Shown here in pieces: positions 56,619 through 64,000 of a stretch of DNA of 64,000 nucleotides; position 1 is the first letter of the stretch, and every line of letters begins with the position of its first letter. A program made the translations under genes and the position numbers. Below the pieces are notes generated by a model, which ran no database searches, was not told where the DNA came from, and was given only the letters and a program-made list of their open reading frames with translations. Source of the DNA: Mycobacterium hubeiense (GTDB lineage: Bacteria; Actinomycetota; Actinomycetes; Mycobacteriales; Mycobacteriaceae). The stretch is taken from the NCBI RefSeq assembly GCF_002838065.1, contig NZ_PIZU01000004.1, forward strand, positions 1 through 64,000. The letters run 5' to 3'.

Positions 56619-57163
56619 TTGCCGAGGGCGCGCAGCGCGCGGGCGAACACCTCGTCGAGGCTGCCCACCGCGTCGACGGTCTGCAGGTTGTTGTGACGGT
56701 AGTACTCCAGCAGCGGCTCTGTCTCCTCGCGGTAGACCACGAACCGGTTGTGGATGACCTCTTCGGTGTCGTCGGCACGCCCGCGGCCCTTGAGCCGCTT
56801 GAGCAGCTCTTCCTCGGACACCTGGAACTCCACGACGGCGTCGAGCTTGGTGTTGTGCGCCTTGAGCATGTCGTCGAGCGCCTTGGCCTGCTCCACCGAG
56901 CGGGGATAGCCGTCGAGGATGAACCCGTCGGCCGCGTCGGGCTGCTCGATGCGGTCCTCGACCAGTTTGTTGGTGAGCTCCGAGGGCACCAGGTCGCCGG
57001 CGTCGAGGTAGCGCTTGGCCTCCACGCCGAGCGGTGTGCCCTCGCTGATGTTCTTACGGAACAGGTCCCCGGTCGAGATTTGCGGGATGCCGAGCTTCTC
57101 GGACAGCTTCTGCGCCTGCGTGCCTTTGCCCGCCCCAGGCGGTCCGAGTAGAACGACCCTCAC
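56615..57163 (-). CDS. adk: Adenylate kinase
   Basis: A 182-aa short-LID kinase interconverting ATP+AMP and 2 ADP. The P-loop is [16 protein letters not shown], followed by [12 protein letters not shown] and [12 protein letters not shown]. The LID is short and lacks zinc Cys, as in mycobacteria. GTG 57163 overlaps the secY stop (GTGA). secY, adk and map form one coupled unit. Confidence 0.97.
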   Translation of the reverse strand: MRVVLLGPPGAGKGTQAQKLSEKLGIPQISTGDLFRKNISEGTPLGVEAKRYLDAGDLVPSELTNKLVEDRIEQPDAADGFILDGYPRSVEQAKALDDMLKAHNTKLDAVVEFQVSEEELLKRLKGRGRADDTEEVIHNRFVVYREETEPLLEYYRHNNLQTVDAVGSLDEVFARALRALGK

Positions 57164-58485
57164 TTCAGGAACCCTTCGTAGTTGCGTTGTATCAGTTGGC
57201 TCTCGATCTGCTTGACGGTATCCAACCCGACGCCAACCAGGATCAGAACACCAACGCCGCCGAACGGCAGATTCTGGACGGTGCCGGTGGAGCCGACCTG
57301 CAGGAACAGGTTGGGCAGCACGGCGATGACGCCCAGGTAGATCGAGCCGGGCAGGGTGATCCGGCTCAGCACGTAGCGCAGATAGTCGGCGGTCGGGCGG
57401 CCCGGCCGGATGCCGGGGATGAAGCCGCCGAACTTCTTCATCTCGTCGGCACGCTCATCGGGATTGAACGTGATCGACACGTAGAAGTAGGTGAAGAAGA
57501 TGATCAGCCCGAAGTAGATCGCGATGTAGACCGGGTCCGCGGGGTTGGTCAGGTAGTTCGCGATGAACCGGTCCCACCACCCGGTGCCGGGGTTGGCGCT
57601 GCCGCTCTCGATCAGCTGGGTGATCAGCAGCGGGATGTAGATCAGCGACGACGCGAAGATCACCGGGATGACGCCGGCCTGGTTGACCTTCAACGGCAGA
57701 TACGTCGACGTGCCGCCGTACATGCGACGGCCGACCATTCGTTTGGCGTACTGCACCGGGATACGCCGCTGGCCCTGCTCGACGAAGACGACGCCGATGA
57801 TGATGGCCAGCGCGGCCACGCACACCGCGGTGAACACCAGGCCGCCGCGGCTCTCCAGGATCATCTTGCCCTCGCCGGGGATGGCTGCGGCGATGCTGGC
57901 GAAGATGATCAGCGACATGCCGTTGCCGATGCCGCGCTCGGTGATCAGTTCGCCCATCCACATCAACAGGGCCGCACCCGCGGTCATCACGATCACGATG
58001 ACCACCAGGCTGAAGATCGACTGGTCGGCCATGATGTCGAGCGTGCAGCCCTGCAGCAGCCCGCCGTTGGCGGCCAGCGCCACGATGCTGGTGGCCTGCA
58101 GCATCGCCAATGCGATGGACAGGTAGCGGGTGTACTGCGTCATCTTGGCCTGCCCGGCCTGACCCTCTTTGCGCAGCTGTTCGAAGCGCGGGATCACCAC
58201 AGTCAGCAGCTGCACGATGATGCTCGCGGTGATGTAGGGCATGATGCCGACCGCGAACACGCTCAGCTGCAGCAGCGCACCGCCGGAGAACAGGTTGATC
58301 AACGAGTAGATCTGCGCCGAGTCACCGCCGCTGACCTGCTCGATGCACTTCTGCACGTTGGGGTAGTTGACGCCCGGCGACGGGATCGACGCGCCGACCC
58401 GGTACAAGATCACCAGGCCTAGCGTGAACAGGATCTTGCGCCTCAGGTCGGCCGTCCGAAGTGACGAGATGAAAGCCGAGAGCAC
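57160..58485 (-). CDS. secY: Protein translocase subunit SecY
   Basis: A 441-aa protein with ten transmembrane helices forming the Sec channel. [20 protein letters not shown] (helix 1 and plug approach), [13 protein letters not shown] and PIQYAKR-like [17 protein letters not shown] loops, and the C-terminal [11 protein letters not shown] are typical. GTG start with GGAGGAAGA upstream. The 244-base gap to the methyltransferase gene holds its promoter and no recognisable gene. Confidence 0.97.
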   Translation of the reverse strand: MLSAFISSLRTADLRRKILFTLGLVILYRVGASIPSPGVNYPNVQKCIEQVSGGDSAQIYSLINLFSGGALLQLSVFAVGIMPYITASIIVQLLTVVIPRFEQLRKEGQAGQAKMTQYTRYLSIALAMLQATSIVALAANGGLLQGCTLDIMADQSIFSLVVIVIVMTAGAALLMWMGELITERGIGNGMSLIIFASIAAAIPGEGKMILESRGGLVFTAVCVAALAIIIGVVFVEQGQRRIPVQYAKRMVGRRMYGGTSTYLPLKVNQAGVIPVIFASSLIYIPLLITQLIESGSANPGTGWWDRFIANYLTNPADPVYIAIYFGLIIFFTYFYVSITFNPDERADEMKKFGGFIPGIRPGRPTADYLRYVLSRITLPGSIYLGVIAVLPNLFLQVGSTGTVQNLPFGGVGVLILVGVGLDTVKQIESQLIQRNYEGFLK

Positions 58486-58729
58486 TCTTCCTCCTGTGCA
58501 GCCGACCTCATATCGCGGCGTGCCAAATGGGGCTGGTTTCGACCAGCGTATTGGTTAAGTCCGGTGGCGACCCCCGTCAGGCGCGCAGCCTGCGGAGTCA
58601 CGCGTCAAACAGTCTACGAGAGTAACAGTTGCGCCCGCCCCGGCCCGCATCGATGACACAAGCTGCGGTCCAATGCGGAGGCGTACAGTTGTTATGTCGG
58701 CTAAGTAACATCGTGGACGGGGTTGATCA

Positions 58730-59647
58730 ATGGCGCGTACGGACAACGACACCTGGGATCTGGCATCCAGCGTGGGAGCGACGGCGACGATGGTGGCTGC
58801 GGCCCGCGCAGTCGCGTCCAACAGCCCGGACCCGGTGATCGACGACCCTTTCGCCGCACCGCTGGTCCGCGCCGTCGGTGTCGACTTCTTCACCAAACTC
58901 GTCGACGGCGAGATCAGCGACGAGGATCTCGACGGCGACTCGGCCGTCAGTGTGTCCCGGTTCGCCAACGGCATGGCCGCGCGCACCCGCTTCTTTGACG
59001 ACTTCTTTCTCGACGCCGTCCGAGCCGGCATCCGGCAGGCGGTGATCCTGGCGTCGGGACTGGACGCCCGCGCGTACCGGCTGCCGTGGCCGGCGGGCAC
59101 CGTGGTGTTTGAAATCGACCAGCCGTCGGTGATCGACTTCAAGACCACCACGTTGGCCGACCTCGGGTTCGCCCCGACCGCCGACCGGCGGGCGGTGGGG
59201 ATCGACCTGCGGGGCGACTGGCCCGCGGCGCTGTTGGAGGCCGGTTTCGACCCGGCCAAGCCGACGGCCTGGATCGCCGAGGGGCTGTTCGGTTATCTGC
59301 CGCCAGAAGCCCAGGACCGGCTGCTGGATCAGATTACCGACCTGAGTGCGCCCGGCAGCCGGGTCGGCGCGGAAGGCGTGCTCAACGCCGCCGACGTCGA
59401 CGAGGACGCGATCAAGGCGCGCATGAAAGAGGTGTCCGACCGCTGGCGGGCGCACGGGTTCGACCTCGACTTCACCGAACTCGTGTATCTCGACGACCGC
59501 GCCAATGTCACCCACTATCTCGAGGGACACGGCTGGCGCACGACAAGCATCGGCGCCAACGAGCTGTTGGCGCGCGCCGGCTTGCCGGTCCCCGAGGATG
59601 ACGATGCCCGCTTTGCCGAAGTGCTCTACATCAGCGCGGAGAGATAA
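58730..59647 (+). CDS. SAM-dependent methyltransferase, mycobacterial TIGR00027 family, copy 1
   Basis: A 305-aa class I methyltransferase-like protein. [18 protein letters not shown] at the start is the mycobacterial family hallmark. The SAM motif is [17 protein letters not shown], with acidic [13 protein letters not shown] and [15 protein letters not shown] motifs. Members resemble leucine carboxyl methyltransferases, but substrates are unknown. M. tuberculosis also carries copies between sppA and secY (Rv0725c, Rv0726c, Rv0731c). The stop abuts the next start. Confidence 0.92.
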   Translation: MARTDNDTWDLASSVGATATMVAAARAVASNSPDPVIDDPFAAPLVRAVGVDFFTKLVDGEISDEDLDGDSAVSVSRFANGMAARTRFFDDFFLDAVRAGIRQAVILASGLDARAYRLPWPAGTVVFEIDQPSVIDFKTTTLADLGFAPTADRRAVGIDLRGDWPAALLEAGFDPAKPTAWIAEGLFGYLPPEAQDRLLDQITDLSAPGSRVGAEGVLNAADVDEDAIKARMKEVSDRWRAHGFDLDFTELVYLDDRANVTHYLEGHGWRTTSIGANELLARAGLPVPEDDDARFAEVLYISAER

Positions 59648-60559
59648 ATGGCACGCACCCATGACGACAGTTGGGACCTGGCCTCCAGCGTCGGCGCGAC
59701 GGCAACGATGGTGGCGGCGGGCCGCGCCATCGCCAGCCGAGACCCACGCGGGTTGATCAACGATCCGTTCGCCGCCCCGCTGGTGCGGGCGGTCGGCATC
59801 GAATTCTTCACCAAGATGGTCGACGGCGAGGTCGACCTCACCGCTATTGCTCCCGACCAGGCACCCCGAGTACAGGCCAACATCGACGAAATGGCAGTTC
59901 GCACACGGTTTTTCGACGACTACTTCGAAACCGCCGCCGGCACCGGTATACGGCAGGCCGTGATCCTGGCGTCCGGCCTCGACTCGCGCGCCTACCGGCT
60001 GGCCTGGCCGGACGGCACCGTCGTCTACGAGGTCGACCAACCCGACGTCATCGAGTTCAAAACTCAGACCTTGGCCGAAATTGGTGCGCAGCCCACCGCC
60101 GAGCGGCGCACCGTGTCGATTGATCTTCGCGACGACTGGCCGGCGGCCTTGCGGGCCGCGGGATTTGACGTCGACGCACCGACGGCGTGGTGCGCGGAGG
60201 GCCTACTGATCTACCTTCCGCCCGAGGCTCAGGACCGGTTGTTCGACAACATCACCGCGCTGAGTGCCCGTGGGAGCACCATCGCCACCGAATATGTGCC
60301 GGGGATCAAGGATTTCGATCCCGAGAAAGCGCGCGCTGCCACCGAGAGCATGCGCCAGTTCGGCCTCGACATCGACATGCCGTCGCTGATCTACCACGGC
60401 GAGCGCAACCACGTCGTCGATTACCTGGCGTCGAAAGACTGGCGGGTGCAGGGCATTCCGCGTTCGGACCTGTTCGCCCGGCACCGCCTTGCGGTACCCG
60501 ATTTCGGCGACGACGACCCGCTCGGCGAGATCGTCTACGTCAGCGGCACGCTGGCTTGA
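59648..60559 (+). CDS. SAM-dependent methyltransferase, mycobacterial TIGR00027 family, copy 2
   Basis: A 303-aa paralogue of the preceding gene, beginning at the base after its stop codon. The same order of motifs is present: [48 protein letters not shown] and [21 protein letters not shown] upstream gives an independent ribosome-binding site. The C-terminal third is the most divergent part ([17 protein letters not shown]). Tandem duplication is likely. Confidence 0.92.
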   Translation: MARTHDDSWDLASSVGATATMVAAGRAIASRDPRGLINDPFAAPLVRAVGIEFFTKMVDGEVDLTAIAPDQAPRVQANIDEMAVRTRFFDDYFETAAGTGIRQAVILASGLDSRAYRLAWPDGTVVYEVDQPDVIEFKTQTLAEIGAQPTAERRTVSIDLRDDWPAALRAAGFDVDAPTAWCAEGLLIYLPPEAQDRLFDNITALSARGSTIATEYVPGIKDFDPEKARAATESMRQFGLDIDMPSLIYHGERNHVVDYLASKDWRVQGIPRSDLFARHRLAVPDFGDDDPLGEIVYVSGTLA

Positions 60560-60581
60560 CGCCGAAATGTAATTCCGCCAC

Positions 60582-62363
60582 TTAGAAGCGGTACTCCCCC
60601 AGCCACAGTGCGTTGACGCCGCTGAAAGACCGCTCGGCTTGATCCACCAGGCCGAGGACTGACCGGCCCACCAGCGCGCCGAGCGCGTCGGGCAGCGATG
60701 CGGCCGCGGGCTGCGATGACTGCTTGGGCCGCAGGAACTCCAGCAGCGACGAGCCGGGGTAGCTCACCAGTCGCACGTCGGCGTCGGGATCCAGGCCCGC
60801 CAGCACCTTCGCGCGGTCGATCGCGGTGCGCAGGCCGCCGAGTTCGTCGACCAGGCCGCGTTCTTTGGCGTCCGCGCCGGTCCACACCCGGCCGCGGGCC
60901 ACCGCGTCGACGGCCTCGACAGACAGCTTGCGGCCCTTGGCAACCCGCTCGACGAAGTCGGTGTAGAACATGTCGGCCTCAGCCTCCACGTGCGCCTTCT
61001 GTTCGTCGGTGAAGGGCTGGTTGATGGACCACGCGTCGGCATTGGGGTTGGTGCGCACCGAATCCGAGCCGACACCGATGCGGCCCTTCAGCTCGCGCGC
61101 GATCAACTTGCCCGTCACCACGCCGATCGAGCCGGTAATGGTCCCGGCGTTGGCGACGATCGCGTCGGCGCCCATCGACACGTAGTAGCCGCCGGACGCG
61201 GCCACCGCACCCATCGACGCGACGACGGGCGTGCCGCCGTCACGCACCCGATTCACCTCGCGCCACACGGTTTCCGAGCCGGTGACCGATCCGCCGGGGC
61301 TGTCCACCCGCAGCACGATCGCCGCCACGGAGTCGTCAGCGGCGGCCTCGCGCAACGCCGCGGCGATGGTGTCCCCGCCGGCGCTCGACCCTCCCAGCGG
61401 GAGCAGCCCCGGCCCGCCGCGGCCGCTGACGATCGGACCGTGCAGGGTGACCACCGCGATCGTGGGTTTGGTTTTGCGGCCCGGCAGCGGCGGCAGTTGC
61501 GGCGTGGGTTTGGGCGCGGTCGCCCGGGCATAACGCGACAGGTACAGCCGCGGCGGGGCGTCATCGTCATCGGGCGAAACATCTCGCGCCCCAACGAGAT
61601 TGCACATCCGCGCGTACGCCTCGTCGCGGAAGCCGATCCGGTCGATCAGCCCGCCGCTCACCGCGTCGTCGCGCATCAACGGCGCCTTGTCGGCCAAGGC
61701 GTTCACCACATCGGGCTCGAGATGGCGGGACTCGGCGACGGCCTGCACCACCTGCGAGTGCAGGCTTTCGATCAGCCGGCTGTCGGCCTCGCGGTGCGCA
61801 TCGGTGTAGCGGTCCTGCGTGAAAAGGTTTGCCGCGGACTTGTATTCACCGCGGGCGACGAACTGTGCCTCGATGCCGGCCTTGTCCAGCGCGTCGCGCA
61901 AAAACAGTGCATTTGTGGCGAACCCCACCAGACCGACCGTCCCCGACGGTTGCATCCACACCTCGCGAAATGCCGAGGCGAGGTAGTACGACAGGGTGCC
62001 CGGATAGGTCTCGGCCCACGCCAGCGACGGCTTCTCGTCGCTGAACGCCGAAATCGCTTCCCGCAGTTCCTGTATCGGGCCCGCCGCGGCGGCCGGGATC
62101 TGCACCCGTGCGATCAGTCCTTCGACGCGCGGATCCTCGGCGGCGCGGTGGATGGCGGCGACGGCCTCGCGCAGGATCAGCGGGCGACCGCCGCTGGCGA
62201 TGATCGCGAACGGGTCGAAGCCACCGGTCTCGGCGGGCACCGACAGCAGGTCGAGTTCGAGCACGCAACCGCTGGGCACACCGTGATGGCGGGCGGTGTC
62301 GACCTTGCGCACAAGGTTCCTAAGTTCGTCGGCGCCGGGGAGACCGGACAAGAAGGAGAACAT
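60582..62363 (-). CDS. sppA: Signal peptide peptidase SppA, 67-kDa type
   Basis: A 593-aa double-domain serine protease degrading cleaved signal peptides and small proteins. The catalytic Lys is in FVARGEYKSAANLF in the N-terminal domain and the Ser in MGAVAASGGYYVSMGAD in the C-terminal domain, as in E. coli-type SppA. The N-terminus lacks a clear anchor helix, so it may be peripheral. It sits after rplO, as in M. tuberculosis (Rv0724), but beyond a terminator. Confidence 0.94.
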   Translation of the reverse strand: MFSFLSGLPGADELRNLVRKVDTARHHGVPSGCVLELDLLSVPAETGGFDPFAIIASGGRPLILREAVAAIHRAAEDPRVEGLIARVQIPAAAAGPIQELREAISAFSDEKPSLAWAETYPGTLSYYLASAFREVWMQPSGTVGLVGFATNALFLRDALDKAGIEAQFVARGEYKSAANLFTQDRYTDAHREADSRLIESLHSQVVQAVAESRHLEPDVVNALADKAPLMRDDAVSGGLIDRIGFRDEAYARMCNLVGARDVSPDDDDAPPRLYLSRYARATAPKPTPQLPPLPGRKTKPTIAVVTLHGPIVSGRGGPGLLPLGGSSAGGDTIAAALREAAADDSVAAIVLRVDSPGGSVTGSETVWREVNRVRDGGTPVVASMGAVAASGGYYVSMGADAIVANAGTITGSIGVVTGKLIARELKGRIGVGSDSVRTNPNADAWSINQPFTDEQKAHVEAEADMFYTDFVERVAKGRKLSVEAVDAVARGRVWTGADAKERGLVDELGGLRTAIDRAKVLAGLDPDADVRLVSYPGSSLLEFLRPKQSSQPAAASLPDALGALVGRSVLGLVDQAERSFSGVNALWLGEYRF

Positions 62364-62408
62364 GCTCCGAGCCTACCGACGCGCGCGATAGGGCAGGGTT
62401 GGGCGCCG

Positions 62409-62461
62409 ACTGTGCGGTTTCATACGCGACCCGCCGCCGGAGGCGTATCAAATCGCACAGT
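62409..62461. repeat. ACTGTGCG dyad between rplO and sppA
   Basis: ACTGTGCGGTTTCATACGC (62409-62427) and GCGTATCAAATCGCACAGT (62443-62461) pair at 17 of 19 positions around a 15-base loop. It lies downstream of the rplO terminator and 46 bases ahead of sppA. Best example of a family also seen at 49388-49440. Confidence 0.6.
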
Positions 62462-62483
62462 GGCGAAACCGGGACCCCACGCA

Positions 62484-62509
62484 AAAGGCCCCGCCAATGC
62501 GGGGCCTTT
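62484..62509 (-). terminator. Intrinsic terminator after rplO
   Basis: Perfect 11-bp stem AAAGGCCCCGC / GCGGGGCCTTT with a CAAT loop, 15 bases past the rplO stop. Read on the minus strand it ends GGGGCCTTTTG, a classical hairpin with a short U-run. It closes the spc ribosomal cluster. Confidence 0.88.
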
Positions 62510-62523
62510 CGCGTCAAGCGAAA

Positions 62524-62961
62524 CTACAGCTCGGTCACCGAGCCGCCGGCGGCGGTGATCTTCTCCCGCGCCGCACCGCTGAACTTGTGCGCGGTGACGT
62601 TGACCTTGGCGGTCAGCTTGCCGTCGCCGAGCACCTTGACCAGTGAGTTCTTGCGGACGGCACCCGCGGCCACCAGCTCGTCCAGGCCGACGTCGCCGCC
62701 CTTGGGGAACAGCTTGTTGATGTCGCCGACGTTGACGACCTCGTAGGAGGTGCGGAACCGGTTGCGGAAGCCCTTGAGCTTGGGCAGCCGCATGTGGATC
62801 GGCATCTGGCCACCCTCGAACGTCACGGGGACGTTCTTGCGGGCCTTGGTGCCCTTGGTGCCGCGGCCGGCGGTCTTACCCTTGGATCCCTCACCGCGGC
62901 CGACGCGCGTCTTCGCGGTCTTGCTGCCGGGTGCCGGCTTCAGGTCATGCAATTTGATCAT
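62524..62961 (-). CDS. rplO: 50S ribosomal protein L15
   Basis: A 145-aa protein. [20 protein letters not shown] at the start, [13 protein letters not shown] and [16 protein letters not shown] identify L15. ATG 62961 overlaps the rpmD stop as ATGA. It is the last gene before a strong terminator, so secY is not co-transcribed, unlike in many bacteria. Confidence 0.98.
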   Translation of the reverse strand: MIKLHDLKPAPGSKTAKTRVGRGEGSKGKTAGRGTKGTKARKNVPVTFEGGQMPIHMRLPKLKGFRNRFRTSYEVVNVGDINKLFPKGGDVGLDELVAAGAVRKNSLVKVLGDGKLTAKVNVTAHKFSGAAREKITAAGGSVTEL

Positions 62962-63146
62962 TTGGTCTCCACCGCCTCAACTTCGACGAGGTGATGCACG
63001 GTCTTGATCAATCCGCGCGTCTGCGGGTTGTCCTCACGGACCACCGACTGGCGAATCTTGCGCAGCCCCAGCGTCCGCAGGCTTTCGCGCTGCTTCCAGC
63101 GCGCGCCGATGGTGCTGCGTACCTGAGTAATCCGAAGCTCTGCCAT
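62958..63146 (-). CDS. rpmD: 50S ribosomal protein L30
   Basis: A 62-aa protein: [38 protein letters not shown] and the end [10 protein letters not shown] are typical L30. It follows rpsE by 2 bases and overlaps rplO by 4. Confidence 0.97.
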   Translation of the reverse strand: MAELRITQVRSTIGARWKQRESLRTLGLRKIRQSVVREDNPQTRGLIKTVHHLVEVEAVETK

Positions 63147-63148
63147 GG

Positions 63149-63820
63149 CTATGCCGACCCTTCACGTGCGGCCGACGCGGCAAGCGCCTCGGCCTCGCGC
63201 CGCGCCTTGAGCATGCTGGCCGGCGCGACGTCCTCGATGGGCAAGCCACGTCGGGCCGCCACCTCTTCCGGGCGCTGTAGCATTTTCAGCGCGGCAACGG
63301 TGGCGTGCACCACGTTGATCGCGTTGTCGCTACCCAGCGACTTGGCCAAAATGTCGTGCACGCCAGCGCATTCCAGCACCGCACGAACGGCACCGCCGGC
63401 GATCACACCGGTACCCGGGCTGGCCGGGCGCAGCAGCACCACACCCGCAGCGGCTTCACCCTGCACTGGATGGGTGATGGTGCCGCCGATCAACGGAACG
63501 CGGAAGAAGTTCTTGCGCGCCTCCTCGACACCCTTGGCGATCGCGGCCGGCACCTCCTTGGCCTTGCCGTAGCCGACACCGACCATGCCGTTGCCGTCGC
63601 CGACGATCACCAGCGCGGTGAAGCTGAACCGCCGACCGCCCTTGACCACCTTGGAAACTCGGTTGATCGCGACGACGCGTTCGAGATAGTTGCTCTTGTC
63701 GCCACCGTCACGGCCGCGGCCGCCACGGTCGTCACGGCGACCCCGGCCCTCCCGGTCGCCCCGAGGGGGTCGGCCGTCCGTGGTTCCTGGCCCGCCGGCG
63801 CCAGTTGGCTGCTCGGCCAT
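63149..63820 (-). CDS. rpsE: 30S ribosomal protein S5
   Basis: A 223-aa decoding-site protein. The S5 core begins with [19 protein letters not shown] and includes [20 protein letters not shown] Gly/Arg/Asp-rich N-terminal extension of about 45 residues ([20 protein letters not shown]) is typical of mycobacteria. The start at 63820 follows rplR by 31 bases. Confidence 0.98.
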   Translation of the reverse strand: MAEQPTGAGGPGTTDGRPPRGDREGRGRRDDRGGRGRDGGDKSNYLERVVAINRVSKVVKGGRRFSFTALVIVGDGNGMVGVGYGKAKEVPAAIAKGVEEARKNFFRVPLIGGTITHPVQGEAAAGVVLLRPASPGTGVIAGGAVRAVLECAGVHDILAKSLGSDNAINVVHATVAALKMLQRPEEVAARRGLPIEDVAPASMLKARREAEALAASAAREGSA

Positions 63821-63851
63821 CAGTTAATCCCTTCGTTGTACGTCTTCATCA

Positions 63852-64000
63852 TCAGAACTTCAGCCCGCCTTCGCGGGCCGCATCTGCCAGTGCCGCGATG
63901 CGTCCGCCGTAGGTGTAGCCGCCGCGGTCGAACACCACCGTTTCGATTCCCGCGGCCTTCGCGCGCTCGGCGATCAGCTGACCGACGCGCACACTGTGGG
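63852..64000 (-). CDS. rplR: 50S ribosomal protein L18, 3' part
   Basis: Only the last ~49 codons lie in the window. The readable C-terminus is [20 protein letters not shown], then [20 protein letters not shown] and GGLKF, the standard L18 ending. The start is beyond position 64000. It is 31 bases upstream of rpsE in the spc cluster. Confidence 0.95.
   Translation of the reverse strand, partial: HSVRVGQLIAERAKAAGIETVVFDRGGYTYGGRIAALADAAREGGLKF

Noticed and set aside
57187..58422. 411-codon plus-strand frame opposite secY
   Set aside because: Antisense to secY, extremely Asp/Gln/His-rich, a reversal artefact of hydrophobic codons.
58727..60040. 437-codon minus-strand frame across both methyltransferases
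   Set aside because: It shows an internal repeat only because the sense genes are paralogues; shadow frame.
60990..62558. 522-codon plus-strand frame opposite sppA
   Set aside because: Antisense shadow that also crosses the rplO terminator; no motif.

Overview
The window is high-GC actinobacterial chromosome and almost certainly a rapidly growing Mycobacterium (Mycolicibacterium type). The pointers are a complete ESX-4 type VII secretion locus, tandem secreted cutinases, paired SAM methyltransferases with the mycobacterial [14 protein letters not shown] start, a SigL/RslA pair, and the spc/alpha ribosomal protein clusters. Coding density is very high. No intergenic gap reaches 300 bases, and many genes overlap by 1-4 bases (ATGA, GTGA, TGATG). 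I saw no tRNA, rRNA, CRISPR array or insertion sequence.

Layout. 64-2960: aldehyde dehydrogenase and its GAF-domain regulator. 3066-12676: ESX-4, with esxT, esxU, an Rv3446c-like gene and eccC4 on the minus strand, eccD4-mycP4 on plus and eccB4 on minus. 12731-21684: an accessory island lying where M. tuberculosis has eccB4 directly next to its cutinases. It holds a polyprenyl diphosphate synthase, three unfamiliar proteins, a class III nucleotide cyclase/ATPase/TPR protein and a carotenoid-desaturase-like flavoprotein, mostly joined by 4-base overlaps. This is the best candidate for an undescribed system. 21689-24600: trans-acting enoyl reductase-like protein, CGNR regulator, EamA transporter. 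24610-26810: three tandem cutinases. 26870-31419: truA-rplQ-rpoA-rpsD-rpsK-rpsM-rpmJ-infA, transcribed leftward.

31668-34797: an unusual two-component pair, a response regulator fused to a thioredoxin-reductase-like flavoprotein plus a cyclic-nucleotide-domain histidine kinase. 34943-38526: two tandem luciferase-like oxidoreductases, a YdeI-like protein, and rmlB-rmlC for dTDP-rhamnose. 38523-42783: APC permease with a P1-family aminopeptidase, a TetR regulator, and a frameshifted EamA transporter. 42885-46462: valine catabolism (mmsA, acyl-CoA dehydrogenase, mmsB) behind an 18-bp perfect palindrome. 46613-49376: HAD-like protein and a NarL/GAF-kinase two-component system. 49458-54403: a tight leftward operon of ThDP enzyme, START-like protein, KAS III homologue, PLP aminotransferase and MarR regulator that looks like a small biosynthetic cluster. 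54476-55761: rslA and sigL behind a near-ideal SigL promoter. 55821-58485: map, adk, secY. 58730-60559: two paralogous methyltransferases. 60582-62363: sppA. 62524-64000: rplO, rpmD, rpsE and the 3' end of rplR.

The ribosomal genes at both ends are all transcribed leftward, and secY-adk-map would ancestrally run straight into infA-rpmJ-rpsM. The stretch from 31.4 to 55.8 kb is therefore accessory material between the spc and alpha clusters. Function assignments come from motif reading alone; no database search was possible. References to M. tuberculosis gene order are from general knowledge.
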